From Petrimonas mucosa (GTDB lineage Bacteria; Bacteroidota; Bacteroidia; Bacteroidales; Dysgonomonadaceae), in the NCBI RefSeq assembly GCF_900095795.1, contig NZ_LT608328.1, positions 1,295,001-1,359,000 on the forward strand: a stretch of DNA of 64,000 nucleotides. Direction: 5' to 3'. The position numbers and the translations under genes are program-made. Below the pieces are notes generated by a model. The model had not been told where the DNA came from and did not search any database. It saw only the letters and a list, made by a program, of their open reading frames with translations. Below are positions 55,672 through 64,000 of the stretch, piece by piece (within the stretch, counting starts at the first letter, position 1; every line of letters starts with the position of its first letter).

Positions 55672-57539
55672 GTGCCGAGTTGATAGGAAACATTAGCGAC
55701 TGGCAAGGGTGTTGCGGGTAACTGCAAATCTGAAAGAAGCCATCAGCAAATCTGAAGTTCTGACGCACAGAAACCTGATATAAGGCTCACAAGAGAGGGC
55801 AACCGAGCAATGGATTGGGAACGCCCAAAATTCAACCGTAACTCAAGTGGAGTAAATCAGGCAGAACGCAGAGAAAGTTTAATATCTTATCCCGAGAGAT
55901 CTTGTAGGATGCACCAACAGTGCAGGACGGGCAGTGATGCAAGTTCATGTCTTACAAGAAGTCAGCAGAGGACATAGTATTCCGGAGCAGGAACAGCACG
56001 GAAGAAGGTCTGAATCTTTTAATTTAAGGAGCAGTCAGTTCAAAATTTGTTTTATGGCGCAACAGCAAGCAAAAACTTACCAGTACGATCTGTTTTCTGA
56101 AACGGGTCAGGAGGTTGATCGCCCTTATGACAAGAGTGAAGCCGTACGTGGAGCTCAGTCAGCAAAGGCGTTGCAAGTAAAAGAAGCAGGCGAACAGGGA
56201 CGAGCCTTAGCCCCGGATTTAATGGGAGCGATATTGTGTCACAGCAATATCAAACAAGCCTACAAACAGGTAAGGCAGAACAAAGGAGTAGCGGGAATCG
56301 ATCAAATGGCGGTAGGAGGATTTGCCGTATGGTACGCAGGAGATGGAAAAAGTCTACTGGACAAACTATACAACGGCACTTACCAACCCCAAGGGGTCAA
56401 GCAGGTCGAAATACCCAAGCCGGGCGGAGGTAAACGCAAACTGGGTATCCCCACGGTAACCGACAGGATCATCCAGCAGGCGATAGCACAGGTACTAAGT
56501 CCAATTTACGAGCAGAAATTTTCCGAAAACAGCTACGGATTTCGTCCCAACCGGAGCGCCCATCAAGCGTTAAAGAAAGGGAGCGAATATGTGGAGGAAG
56601 GAAGAAATATCGTTGTAGACATGGACTTGAAAACGTTCTTCGATGTCGTCAATCATGACCGGTTAATGTATCGGCTGTCAGAGACCATTGGCGATAAAAC
56701 GCTATTGAGACTGATACGCAAATACCTTCAAAGTGGAATACTGGTTGATGGCGTTGTAAGTCAACGTACCGAAGGCACCCCCCAGGGGAGCCCCCTGTCC
56801 CCACTCTTATCCAACATAGTTTTAGACGAACTGGACAAGGAGTTAGAACGCAGGGGACACAAATTTGTTCGATATGCGGACGATTGCAACATCTACGTAC
56901 GCAGCCAAACGGCAGGCGAGAGAGTAATGGAATCGATAACAGGCTTTATTGAAAGCAAACTGAAACTACTTGTCAACAAAGACAAAAGTCAGGTTTGCGA
57001 GGTAAATCAAACCAAATTCTTAGGCTACACCATCCAAAAGGATGGGAACCTGACCATAGCAGAGAAGAGCATTGAACGCTTCAAGGAGAAAGTACGCAGT
57101 ATAACCAAGCGAAACAGGGGAGTGAAGTTCGAACAAGTAATTGCAGAACTCGTACCCGTGATGCGCGGTTGGCTTAACTACTTTCGCTACGCCCGATGTA
57201 AAAGAGTATTAAAGAATCTTGATTCATGGATACGCAGGAAACTTCGGTGCTATAGATTAAAGCAGTGCAAGAGGGTCATTACCTTGCAACGTTTTCTTGA
57301 AAGACAGGGCGTTGAAAGCTGGCAAAGCTGGATATTAGCCCTCTCCGGTAAAGGACACTGGCGCAAGTCAGGATGCCCACAAGCCCACCAGGCTCTCAAC
57401 AACAAATGGTTTGATGCAGCAGGTCTTTACAACCTCACATTAAATTACGACAGGTTAAACAATTAAAAGAAACCGCCGTGTGCGAAAGCATGCACGGTGG
57501 TGTGAGAGGGCGGGGGAGTAATCCCCCTACCTACTCGAT
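55672..57539 (+). mobile_element. Complete group II intron
   Basis: About 1868 bp. It starts GTGCCG (55672) and ends ...CTCGAT (57539). The flanking exon gives IBS1 TCCTGTAT (55664-55671), which pairs with EBS1 GTGCAGGA (55920-55927), and IBS2 TGCAAG (55657-55662), which pairs with EBS2 CTTGTA (55901-55906), with three G-U pairs in total. Domain V is 57473-57500 (stem with GAAA loop and 2-nt bulge). Domain VI follows with stem GGGGGA/TCCCCC. The maturase gene lies in domain IV. Presence of EBS2 argues against class IIC even though the intron sits just past a terminator. Confidence 0.87.
56054..57466 (+). CDS. ltrA: Group II intron reverse transcriptase/maturase
   Basis: 470 residues from ATG 56054 (MAQQQAKTYQYD). 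RT motifs in order: the RT0/RT1 region GVAGIDQM, YQPQGVKQVEIPKPGGGKR, SYGFRPNRSAHQAL, the first catalytic Asp in VDMDLKTFFDVVNH, TEGTPQGSPLSPLLSN, and the FVRYADDCNIYV catalytic box. The maturase domain X contains MRGWLNYFRYA. It ends without an HNH endonuclease domain. An upstream in-frame ATG at 55934 would start inside structured intron RNA and is less likely. The active-site residues look intact, so the intron may be mobile. Confidence 0.93.
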   Translation: MAQQQAKTYQYDLFSETGQEVDRPYDKSEAVRGAQSAKALQVKEAGEQGRALAPDLMGAILCHSNIKQAYKQVRQNKGVAGIDQMAVGGFAVWYAGDGKSLLDKLYNGTYQPQGVKQVEIPKPGGGKRKLGIPTVTDRIIQQAIAQVLSPIYEQKFSENSYGFRPNRSAHQALKKGSEYVEEGRNIVVDMDLKTFFDVVNHDRLMYRLSETIGDKTLLRLIRKYLQSGILVDGVVSQRTEGTPQGSPLSPLLSNIVLDELDKELERRGHKFVRYADDCNIYVRSQTAGERVMESITGFIESKLKLLVNKDKSQVCEVNQTKFLGYTIQKDGNLTIAEKSIERFKEKVRSITKRNRGVKFEQVIAELVPVMRGWLNYFRYARCKRVLKNLDSWIRRKLRCYRLKQCKRVITLQRFLERQGVESWQSWILALSGKGHWRKSGCPQAHQALNNKWFDAAGLYNLTLNYDRLNN

Positions 57540-57542
57540 TTG

Positions 57543-58415
57543 TCAATCCCTGAACCGTAATGTCAACTCGCCGTAGGCATCGATACGGCGATCCCGCAGA
57601 AATGGCCACCAGCGACGGACATTCTCGGTGCGCAGCTTGTCGATCTCCACAATCTGGGTGGTCTCCTCTTCAGCAGCCTGGTAGAGAAACTCCCCTTGCG
57701 GTCCGCAGACAAAACTGTTTCCCCAGAAGGTGATCCCATTGGTTTGACCCGACGGATCCGGTTCATATCCGGTTCGGTTTACCGCGATGACCGGAATACC
57801 GTTGGCCACTGCATGTCCCCGCTGTACCGTGATCCAGGCCTCCCGCTGTCGCTGCTTCTCGCTCTCGCTGTCGGAAGACTCATACCCGATGGCCGTGGGA
57901 TAGATCAGCACCTCTGCTCCGCCCAGCGCCATCATCCGGGCAGCTTCCGGATACCACTGATCCCAGCAAACCAGTACTCCCAGTTTCCCCACCGAGGTCT
58001 CGATGGGATTAAATCCGAGGTCGCCGGGCGTGAAGTAGAATTTCTCATAATAGGCAGGATCGTCGGGAATATGCATCTTCCGGTATTTGCCGGCAATCGT
58101 GCCATCCTTTTCGATCACCACTGCGGTATTGTGATAGAGTCCTGGGGCCCGTTTTTCAAAGAGCGACAAGAGGATCACCACCCCCAGCTCCCTGGCCAGT
58201 TTGCCAAACGACTCGGTGGAGGGGCCGGGGATCGGTTCCGCCTGGTCGAAGATGGCCGTATCCTCGGTCTGGCAGAAGTACAATCCGTTGTGCAACTCCT
58301 GCAGTACGATCAGTTCGGCCCCCTCGGATGCAAGAGAGCCTATCTTCGACTGTAAGCGGGCAATGTTCTCCTCCCTGTTTGCCGAATTGGCTTGTTGTAT
58401 GATACCGATTTTCAT
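57543..58415 (-). CDS. aguB: N-carbamoylputrescine amidase
   Basis: 290 residues, nitrilase superfamily. The Glu-Lys-Cys triad is visible: VLQELHN, KYRKMHIPDD and VCWDQWYPEAARM. WITVQRGHAVANGIPV and the C-terminal RRWWPFLRDRRIDAY are typical of AguB. It releases putrescine, ammonia and CO2 from N-carbamoylputrescine. The gene follows aguA by 13 bp. Its stop codon lies only 3 bp beyond the 3' end of the group II intron, so insertion just missed the gene. Confidence 0.93.
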   Translation of the reverse strand: MKIGIIQQANSANREENIARLQSKIGSLASEGAELIVLQELHNGLYFCQTEDTAIFDQAEPIPGPSTESFGKLARELGVVILLSLFEKRAPGLYHNTAVVIEKDGTIAGKYRKMHIPDDPAYYEKFYFTPGDLGFNPIETSVGKLGVLVCWDQWYPEAARMMALGGAEVLIYPTAIGYESSDSESEKQRQREAWITVQRGHAVANGIPVIAVNRTGYEPDPSGQTNGITFWGNSFVCGPQGEFLYQAAEEETTQIVEIDKLRTENVRRWWPFLRDRRIDAYGELTLRFRD

Positions 58416-58428
58416 ATGCTGTCTGAAT

Positions 58429-59451
58429 TTAAAGAAAACCCTCAGGCAATTGCATCGTCACGCAATGAAGCGACCCGTGCTGTTTGATCAGCGCCCTGCA
58501 GTCGATGCCGATGATCTCCCTGCCTGGAAATGCCCTCTGCAGCTGCACCCTTGCCGTTTCATCCTTCTCCGAAGCATAGGTGGGCATCAATACCGCCCCG
58601 TTGATGATCAGGAAGTTGGCGTAAGTGGCCGGTAACCTGTAACCGTTATGATAGACGGCATCCGCCATGGGAAGCGGTATTAACCGGTAGGGAGCTCCTT
58701 CGGTTGTCCTGAATGATTTCAACTCATTCTCCATCCGTTTGAGTGCATCGAAATGTTCGTCGTCCTCATCGTCACAGCTTACGTAGGCAATTGTCCGCTC
58801 GTCGCAAAATCGCGCAAGCGTGTCTACATGGCTGTCGGTATCGTCACCTGCCAGATAGCCGTGATTGATCCACAAGACCCGTTCTGCCCCGAATGCCGAT
58901 TTCAGGTACCCTTCGATCTCATCCTGTCTCATCGGCTGATTGCGGTTGGGAGCCATCAGACATTGCGATGTGGTCAGGAGCGTTCCCTTGCCGTCCGATT
59001 CGATTGATCCTCCCTCCAGGATGAACCTCTTTTTCGACCGGTACTCCACTTCGGGTCTGAACTCCTCCTGCTGGAAGAGTTGATGTGTGATCTGATTGTC
59101 GTGGTTGGCGGCAAACTTCAACCCCCAGCCATTGAACCCGAAATCGTAGAGTGTCGGTCTGCCGTCGACGAAAACCGAGATGGCACCGTGATCACGCGCC
59201 CAGGTGTCGTTGCTTTTCAGCTCGACGGTGATGAGACGCTCACGCTCCTCGGGGGTGAAATGGCTGATAATCTCATCCTCCTCCGGGCAGACGACCAGCA
59301 GTTTTTCCCTTTTCAGGATCTCCTTCGAAAAGGAGAGATAACAAGCCGTGACTTCATCCAGGATGTCGAACCAGTCCGTACCGGCATGTGGCCAGGTGAC
59401 CATCACGCCACTTTGCTGATACCATTCGGGAGGGAAAAAGATCTTGCTCAT
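58429..59451 (-). CDS. aguA: Agmatine deiminase
   Basis: 340 residues. Family features are FPPEWYQQSGVMVTWPH at the N-terminus, NDTWARDHGAISVF, EGGSIESDGKGTLL, WINHGYLAGDDTDSHVD, and the catalytic Cys in GSLHCVTMQLP near the C-terminus. It converts agmatine to N-carbamoylputrescine, the substrate of AguB. The gene begins 6 bp after lpxA, so putrescine synthesis seems to share a transcript with lipid A genes. Confidence 0.94.
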   Translation of the reverse strand: MSKIFFPPEWYQQSGVMVTWPHAGTDWFDILDEVTACYLSFSKEILKREKLLVVCPEEDEIISHFTPEERERLITVELKSNDTWARDHGAISVFVDGRPTLYDFGFNGWGLKFAANHDNQITHQLFQQEEFRPEVEYRSKKRFILEGGSIESDGKGTLLTTSQCLMAPNRNQPMRQDEIEGYLKSAFGAERVLWINHGYLAGDDTDSHVDTLARFCDERTIAYVSCDDEDDEHFDALKRMENELKSFRTTEGAPYRLIPLPMADAVYHNGYRLPATYANFLIINGAVLMPTYASEKDETARVQLQRAFPGREIIGIDCRALIKQHGSLHCVTMQLPEGFL

Positions 59452-59457
59452 CGACGC

Positions 59458-60246
59458 TTATCCTTCCATGTTTCCGCGGATAATGCCACGGGAAGAACTT
59501 TTTACAAAATCAATGATATAGTTCCGTTCTTTTGTTACCGGGAGTTCATTCTCAATTCTTTCCAATGCCTGCGTGGTGTTGTAGCCCGCCATATAGAGAT
59601 AGCGGTAGACATCCTGGATGGAGTTGATCACCTCGCTTGTAAAACCCCTTCGGCGTAATCCGACGAAATTCAGGCCGACATAGGTGAGCGGTTCGCGGCC
59701 TACCATCGTATAGGGCGGAATATCTTTCGGAACTTTGGATCCTCCCTGTATCATGGTGTGGGCACCGATACGCGAGAACTGGTGCACGAGCGTTCCACCG
59801 CTGAGGATCGCATAATCGTCAATCTCCACTTCTCCTGCCAATTGTGTGGTATTGCCCAGAATGACGAAATCATTCAATATACAATCGTGTGCAACATGGC
59901 TGTAAGCCATCAGGAGACAATCTTTTCCAACGACAGTCTTTCCGCGCGATGCGGTACCCCGGTTTACGGTTACGCATTCACGGACAGTGGTCCTGTCGCC
60001 GATGATGGCCACTGTCTCTTCACCCTTGAACTTCAGGTCCTGCGGAATGGCGGAAATGGTTGCATGTGGGAAGATGGTGCAATTTTTACCGATTCGTGCA
60101 CCAAAAAGAATGGTTGCATAGGGCATTACAACGGTTCCATCACCAATCTCAACGTTTCTGTCTACGTATGCAAAGGGTTCAATAACGACATTCTCCCCTA
60201 TCTTGGCCTCGGGGTGAACAAATGCCAATGACGATATGGTACTCAT
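59458..60246 (-). CDS. lpxA: UDP-N-acetylglucosamine acyltransferase
   Basis: 262 residues. The N-terminal left-handed beta-helix is built of hexapeptide repeats (IGENVVIEPFAYVDRNVEIGDGTVV), quoted only in part here as VIEPFAYVDRNVEIGDG. The catalytic His lies in LMAYSHVAHDC near residue 122, and GGSKVPKDIPPYTMV follows the helix. It starts lipid A synthesis in the cytoplasm. It is 13 bp after lpxC-fabZ. Confidence 0.95.
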   Translation of the reverse strand: MSTISSLAFVHPEAKIGENVVIEPFAYVDRNVEIGDGTVVMPYATILFGARIGKNCTIFPHATISAIPQDLKFKGEETVAIIGDRTTVRECVTVNRGTASRGKTVVGKDCLLMAYSHVAHDCILNDFVILGNTTQLAGEVEIDDYAILSGGTLVHQFSRIGAHTMIQGGSKVPKDIPPYTMVGREPLTYVGLNFVGLRRRGFTSEVINSIQDVYRYLYMAGYNTTQALERIENELPVTKERNYIIDFVKSSSRGIIRGNMEG

Positions 60247-60259
60247 AACTTGTTGAGTA

Positions 60260-61639
60260 TTATTTGTTTTTGATTATTTGAGCTGTAAAATCTGCCTCCG
60301 AGACGATTTTGTCGCCTACGAAAGCAACTCCACGCATGGTAGCAATGCCCCTGCGGACCTCTGTGGTGAGTTCTACCCTGAAGAGGATGGTATCACCAGG
60401 AACTACTTTACTTCGGAATTTTACATTGTCAATTTTAAGGAAATATGTTGAATATCTTTCAGGTTTGTCAAGTCCGGAAAGGACCAGCAAACCTCCTGTC
60501 TGGGCCATGGCTTCAACCTGCAGCACCCCCGGCATAACCGGTTCATCGGGGAAATGGCCCACAAAATAGGGCTCATCGTTGGTGATGTTTTTGACCCCCA
60601 CAATATAGGTGTCGGTTTGCTCGATGATCTTGTCTACCATCAGGAATGGATAGCGATGCGGCAAAAGCTGCTTGATCCGGTTGATGTCCATCAGCGGTTC
60701 GAGGTTGGGATCGTAAAACGGTACCTGGTTTTTGCTCTTGATCTCCTTCCGAATAAGCCTTGCCAGTTGATTGTTGATCTTGTGCCCCGGACGTGTGGCG
60801 ATAAGTCTTCCTTTTATCGGCTTGCCTATCAGCGACATGTCTCCGATGATGTCCAGCAGCTTGTGACGGGCAGGTTCGTTCGGAAATGCCAGTTCCCGGT
60901 GATTCAGGTATCCCAGCTGGTTGGCATCCATGCGAGGAACATTGAGCTCGTCTGCTATTTCGTCCAGTTCATTCTGAGGAAGTTTCCTTTCATAGATAAC
61001 AATGGCGTTATCCAGGTTGCCCCCCTTGATTAATCCTGCTTGCCGCAGTTTCTGTATCTCCCGTACAAAGACAAACGTGCGTGCCGGTGCTATTTCCGTA
61101 GCAAAATCATCCAGCGATTCCAGGCTGGCATATTGGTTGGGGATATATTGCGATTCGAATTCGATATTGGAGTTGATGCTGAACTCATTATCCGGAAGCA
61201 GCGTGATCTTTGAACCGGTTTCCGGATCGGAGACCTCAATTTTCTTCCGTACGACAAAAAAGTCCTTCTCCTTTTCCTGTTCAACGATGCCTGCCTTATC
61301 GATTGCACGGATATATTCTATGGCACTTCCGTCAAGAATGGGAAATTCAGGTGCATTCACTTCTACTAGGCAGTTGTCGATTCCCAAGGCATAAAGCGCG
61401 GCAAAAGCATGTTCAACAGTGCTGACAGTAACATTGCCCACTCCCAGAACCGTACCGCGCTGGGTATGGACAACATTTTCGGCCACCGCTTCGATGATGG
61501 GTTCCCCTTCCAGGTCAACCCGTTTAATCCGGTAACCGGTATCAACCGGTGCAGCTTTGAACGTAATCTCAATGTCGTAACCTGTATGAAGCCCTTGGCC
61601 TCTCAACGTAAAACTGGATTGTAACGTTTTTTGTTTCAC
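60260..61639 (-). CDS. lpxC-fabZ: Bifunctional LpxC deacetylase / FabZ dehydratase
   Basis: 459 residues, the natural Bacteroidota fusion. LpxC (1-~300) has zinc ligands in VSTVEHAFAALYALG and PARHKLLDIIGDM and the catalytic His in RPGHKINNQL. FabZ (~315-459) has LLPHRYPFLMVDKI and the active-site helix GHFPDEPVMPGVLQVEAM with His and Glu. It links the committed lipid A step with beta-hydroxyacyl-ACP dehydration, two reactions that compete for the same acyl pool. It has its own -7 box upstream. Confidence 0.96.
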   Translation of the reverse strand: MKQKTLQSSFTLRGQGLHTGYDIEITFKAAPVDTGYRIKRVDLEGEPIIEAVAENVVHTQRGTVLGVGNVTVSTVEHAFAALYALGIDNCLVEVNAPEFPILDGSAIEYIRAIDKAGIVEQEKEKDFFVVRKKIEVSDPETGSKITLLPDNEFSINSNIEFESQYIPNQYASLESLDDFATEIAPARTFVFVREIQKLRQAGLIKGGNLDNAIVIYERKLPQNELDEIADELNVPRMDANQLGYLNHRELAFPNEPARHKLLDIIGDMSLIGKPIKGRLIATRPGHKINNQLARLIRKEIKSKNQVPFYDPNLEPLMDINRIKQLLPHRYPFLMVDKIIEQTDTYIVGVKNITNDEPYFVGHFPDEPVMPGVLQVEAMAQTGGLLVLSGLDKPERYSTYFLKIDNVKFRSKVVPGDTILFRVELTTEVRRGIATMRGVAFVGDKIVSEADFTAQIIKNK

Positions 61640-61685
61640 CTCGTTATTTTAAAATGTGTTTATATTTAATTGCGCGATAATCCGG

Positions 61686-61693
61686 CAAAGATA
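61686..61693 (-). promoter_or_regulatory. -7 promoter box for lpxC-fabZ, lpxA, aguA, aguB
   Basis: Minus-strand TATCTTTG matches TAnnTTTG in the 129-bp gap between lpxD and lpxC-fabZ, about 47 bp before the ATG. No clear -33 element. It suggests the lpxC-to-aguB genes can be transcribed separately from lpxD. Confidence 0.55.
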
Positions 61694-61768
61694 CAACTTT
61701 GCTTCGAAAAGTGGGAATTTGCGCTTTTTCCCGTTACGTTTTTTTTAAAAAAAGTATATTGCCCGTTA

Positions 61769-62806
61769 TCAGGAAAGCTGCTTTTTCAGTTCACGGATCT
61801 CTTTCTCCAGTGCGTTTAATTGACGGTACATATCTGGAAGTTTGGGGATGATGATGCTCGACTTGAAAAAGTTTTTTACCGGATAGGCAGGAGATCCCAT
61901 CACTTCCGAACCTTCGGGGGTGTTGCTGATGATTCCGGATTGGGCCCCAATCTGTGAATGGCTCCCTATGGTGATGTGTCCGCCTATTCCAACCTGACCG
62001 CCAAGAACGCAACCCTCTCCCAGTTTAGCCGATCCGGCAATGCCCACCTGGGCAGCCATCACCGTATTCCTGCCAATCTCGCAATTGTGGGCGATCTGAA
62101 TCAGGTTGTCGAGTTTCACCCCTTTCCGGATAATGGTCGATCCCATTACAGCTCTGTCGATAGTGGTATTGGCGCCTACTTCGACCTCCTCCTCCAGTAC
62201 TACGTTCCCGATCTGGGGGATTTTGTGATAGATCCCCTCCTGCTTGCTGAATCCGAAACCGTCGGCGCCAATTACTGCTCCTGCATGGAGGATGCAGTTG
62301 TCGCCGATTACGCAACCGTGATATATCTTTACTCCGGCATATATGGTAACGTTATTACCGATTTTTACATTATCTCCGATGTAGGCTTGCGGATAGATCT
62401 TGGCATCCCGCCCTATCTCCACTTGCTCTCCGATATAGGCAAATGCGCCTACATATACGTTCTCACCCAGCTTGGCCGATGGCGAAACAAACGACATCTC
62501 CTCGATCCCCTTCTTGACGGGAGCAAGACTGTTTGCCAGTTCGAGCAGGGCAGCCAGTGCGGCATAGGCATCGGGAACCTTGATCAGGGTGGCAGAGACA
62601 GGCTTGTCGGGAGTGAAATCCCTGTTCACCAATACAATGTCGGCTTTGGTCTCGTAGATATAATGTGTATATTTGGGATTGGAAAGAAAAGCAATGGTCC
62701 GTGGTTTTCCCTCTTCTATCTTTGCAAAATTATCGACTTCAACATCGGGGTTTCCGACAATCTCACCTTTCAAAAAGTCGGCAATCTGTTGTGCTGTGAA
62801 GGTCAT
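61769..62806 (-). CDS. lpxD: UDP-3-O-acylglucosamine N-acyltransferase
   Basis: 345 residues. An N-terminal uridine-binding domain ([26 protein letters not shown]) precedes a long hexapeptide-repeat helix. The catalytic His region is [15 protein letters not shown] near residue 240, and the C-terminus has a helix with ELKKQLS. It adds the second acyl chain in lipid A synthesis. First gene of the lpx-agu block. Confidence 0.95.
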   Translation of the reverse strand: MTFTAQQIADFLKGEIVGNPDVEVDNFAKIEEGKPRTIAFLSNPKYTHYIYETKADIVLVNRDFTPDKPVSATLIKVPDAYAALAALLELANSLAPVKKGIEEMSFVSPSAKLGENVYVGAFAYIGEQVEIGRDAKIYPQAYIGDNVKIGNNVTIYAGVKIYHGCVIGDNCILHAGAVIGADGFGFSKQEGIYHKIPQIGNVVLEEEVEVGANTTIDRAVMGSTIIRKGVKLDNLIQIAHNCEIGRNTVMAAQVGIAGSAKLGEGCVLGGQVGIGGHITIGSHSQIGAQSGIISNTPEGSEVMGSPAYPVKNFFKSSIIIPKLPDMYRQLNALEKEIRELKKQLS

Positions 62807-62861
62807 TTACTCTATTTTATTGATTTTAAAAATGCAAATTAACTAATAAAAATCTAACAGA

Positions 62862-62869
62862 CAAAGTTA
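62862..62869 (-). promoter_or_regulatory. -7 promoter box for lpxD
   Basis: Minus-strand TAACTTTG matches TAnnTTTG, about 56 bp upstream of lpxD. It is back-to-back with the tRNA promoter (62901-62931). The -33 element is weak. Confidence 0.5.
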
Positions 62870-62900
62870 ACCGAATATAAAATCTTTCGTTAAGATAAAT

Positions 62901-62931
62901 TTTGCAGATTAAAAATAATCAACTACCTTTG
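62901..62931 (+). promoter_or_regulatory. Promoter for tRNA-Pro
   Basis: TTTG (62901-62904), 19 bp, then TACCTTTG (62924-62931): a full match to the Bacteroidota consensus. Initiation near 62938 would be about 6 nt before the mature tRNA 5' end. Confidence 0.75.
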
Positions 62932-62943
62932 CAATCACTTTTT

Positions 62944-63019
62944 CGGGATGTAGCTCAGTCCGGTTTAGAGTACTCGTCTGGGGGGCGAGTGGTCGCTGGT
63001 TCGAATCCAGTCATCCCGA
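62944..63019 (+). tRNA. tRNA-Pro (anticodon GGG)
   Basis: Cloverleaf of 76 nt. Acceptor stem CGGGATG pairs with CATCCCG, discriminator A at 63019. The D arm is GCTC...GAGT. The anticodon stem CTCGT/GCGAG closes the loop CTGGGGG, giving anticodon GGG after the invariant T. The T arm is GCTGG-TTCGAAT-CCAGT. CCA is not encoded. It reads proline codons CCC and CCU. Confidence 0.95.
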
Positions 63020-63030
63020 CTGATTTTCAG

Positions 63031-63063
63031 GCAACTGTAGTGATCTACGCAGTTGCTTTTTTT
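63031..63063 (+). terminator. Intrinsic terminator after tRNA-Pro
   Basis: GCAACTGTAG (63031-63040) pairs with CTACGCAGTTGC (63045-63056, 2-nt bulge) around a short loop and is followed by a run of T. It starts 12 nt after the tRNA. Confidence 0.85.
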
Positions 63064-63278
63064 ATTTCCCCTTTTCTACTGGCTGGCGTGGCCGGCAACT
63101 GGGAAATGATGGGAGATCTCCCGGCCAACTACCGGAAGAGTTTTGTCGCCGCGATTTTCCTGACTTTTTTTGAAGAAAAATGTTGCTTGTTTAAGCAATA
63201 TTTGAGTAACTTTAAAATATTTTTTGTTTGCCGGGGCAATTAGATGGCCCAGTGTTTGATTTTAATAGAGTTATATCG

Positions 63279-64000
63279 ATGAATAACACCGAAACCGTTG
63301 GGTATCTACAGGAGAGGAAGAGGCAGGTAATATCGGTTGCTATCCTGGCCTTCATGTTTTTTATATTTGGATTTGTCTCCTGGGTAAATGCCATACTGAT
63401 ACCTTATTTCAAGATCGCTTGCGAGCTGACCCATTTTCAATCCTACTTTGTGGCCTTTGCCTTTTACATTGCCTATTTCGTGATGGCGATACCTTCGGGT
63501 CTGTTGCTGAAACGGGTGGGTTTCAAGCGGGGAATCATGTACGGTTTCCTCTTGATGGCGCTGGGTGCATTCATATTTGTCCCTGCCGCCCTTACCCGGC
63601 AGTTTGCCATCTTTCTGATCGGTCTCTTCTCTATCGGTACGGGGCTGGCAATCCTGCAGACGGCAGCCAACCCATACGTGACGATTATCGGTCCCATCGA
63701 GAGTGCAGCACAGCGGATGAGCATCATGGGCATTTGCAACAAGTTTGCAGGAATTGTGTCGCCGTTGATCTTTGCCGCGATCATCTTCAAGGCGACCGAC
63801 CATCAGCTGTTTGATGCGATTGAACTCGGCAACATGAGCGATGCGGTCCGCAGCGCGATGCTCGACGAATTGATCCGGCGGGTGATACTGCCCTATACCA
63901 TCCTTGGCTTCCTGCTTCTCCTGGCTGGCGTAGGGATCAGATACTCCATACTTCCCGAACTCGATACCGATCATGAAACGGCGGTTGTGAAGGTGGAAGA
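63279..64000 (+). CDS. FucP/GluP-type sugar:H+ symporter (MFS), 3' truncated by window
   Basis: The frame starts at ATG 63279 (MNNTETVGYLQERKRQV) and stays open to the window end (240 codons). Membrane helices begin at once (VISVAILAFMFFIFGFVSW). The hallmark of the FHS (FucP/GlcP) family, LQTAANPYVTIIGP followed by ESAAQRMSIMGICNK, is near residue 125. It imports a monosaccharide such as glucose, galactose, fucose or mannose; the substrate cannot be told. A weak promoter-like TAACTTTA lies at 63207-63214. Otherwise 63064-63278 shows nothing clear. Confidence 0.88.
   Translation, partial: MNNTETVGYLQERKRQVISVAILAFMFFIFGFVSWVNAILIPYFKIACELTHFQSYFVAFAFYIAYFVMAIPSGLLLKRVGFKRGIMYGFLLMALGAFIFVPAALTRQFAIFLIGLFSIGTGLAILQTAANPYVTIIGPIESAAQRMSIMGICNKFAGIVSPLIFAAIIFKATDHQLFDAIELGNMSDAVRSAMLDELIRRVILPYTILGFLLLLAGVGIRYSILPELDTDHETAVVKVE

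Noticed and set aside
55672-57539. Class IIC (terminator-targeting) group II intron
   Set aside because: It lies 46 bp past a terminator, but a clear EBS2-IBS2 pairing is present, which class IIC introns lack.

Overview
The window is chromosomal DNA from a Bacteroidota bacterium, most likely order Bacteroidales and Dysgonomonadaceae-like (the family is inference). The evidence is a SusC/SusD pair, many lipoproteins with short Bacteroidota-type lipoboxes, a TamL-type lipoprotein version of TamA, a fused LpxC-FabZ, almost no Shine-Dalgarno sequences, and promoters with the Bacteroidota -7 motif TAnnTTTG. Genes are densely packed and several convergent pairs overlap or abut.

Layout. 1-4232: envelope assembly pair tamB (5' truncated by the window edge) and tamL. 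4205-26902: a large mannoside-utilisation locus on the minus strand. Reading from its promoter near 26.9 kb it encodes SusC, SusD, a SusE-position lipoprotein, two GH38 alpha-mannosidases, a mutarotase-like protein, a D-lyxose/D-mannose isomerase, a PfkB sugar kinase, a mannitol-phosphate-dehydrogenase-like enzyme and a two-module hydrolase ending in GH92. A 2.87-kb nested and rearranged IS4-family structure (7742-10613) splits the last two genes. 27144-32707: DUF3575 outer-membrane protein, dinB, a PlsC-like acyltransferase, an ABC-F ATPase and hisS. 32826-36990: PIN-PhoH ATPase and proline biosynthesis proA-proB-proC. 37072-40532: a two-gene operon of a haem- and PQQ-type sugar dehydrogenase lipoprotein and a TonB-dependent receptor resembling the PQQ receptor PqqU/YncD. 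40684-49119: mntP, a DUF488 protein, an exported oligopeptidase B, a CDF metal exporter, a second GH92 and an OPT transporter. 49311-55625: an oxidative TCA-branch gene group (aconitase, a probably NAD-dependent isocitrate dehydrogenase, citrate synthase, an NADP-type isocitrate dehydrogenase) ending in a strong terminator. 55672-57539: a complete group II intron with its maturase, whose exon-binding sites can be matched to the flanking exon. 57543-62806: the lipid A genes lpxD, lpxC-fabZ and lpxA, followed without a break by agmatine-to-putrescine genes aguA and aguB. 62944-63019: tRNA-Pro(GGG). From 63279 to the window end: a truncated FucP/GluP-type sugar transporter.

How parts work together. 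The mannoside locus can be read as a complete pipeline: SusCD capture and import, GH38/GH92 trimming to mannose, isomerisation to fructose, phosphorylation, and redox exchange with a hexitol. Removing the IS on paper restores a 4-bp ATGA overlap between the dehydrogenase stop and the GH92-fusion start, so the locus was one translationally coupled operon before the insertion. The most noteworthy observations are this reconstructable nested-then-inverted IS, the possible PQQ-scavenging operon, the paired isocitrate dehydrogenases with opposite predicted cofactors, the hydrolase-GH92 fusion, and the matched intron/exon pairing. I saw no CRISPR array, prophage, toxin-antitoxin pair or defence system.
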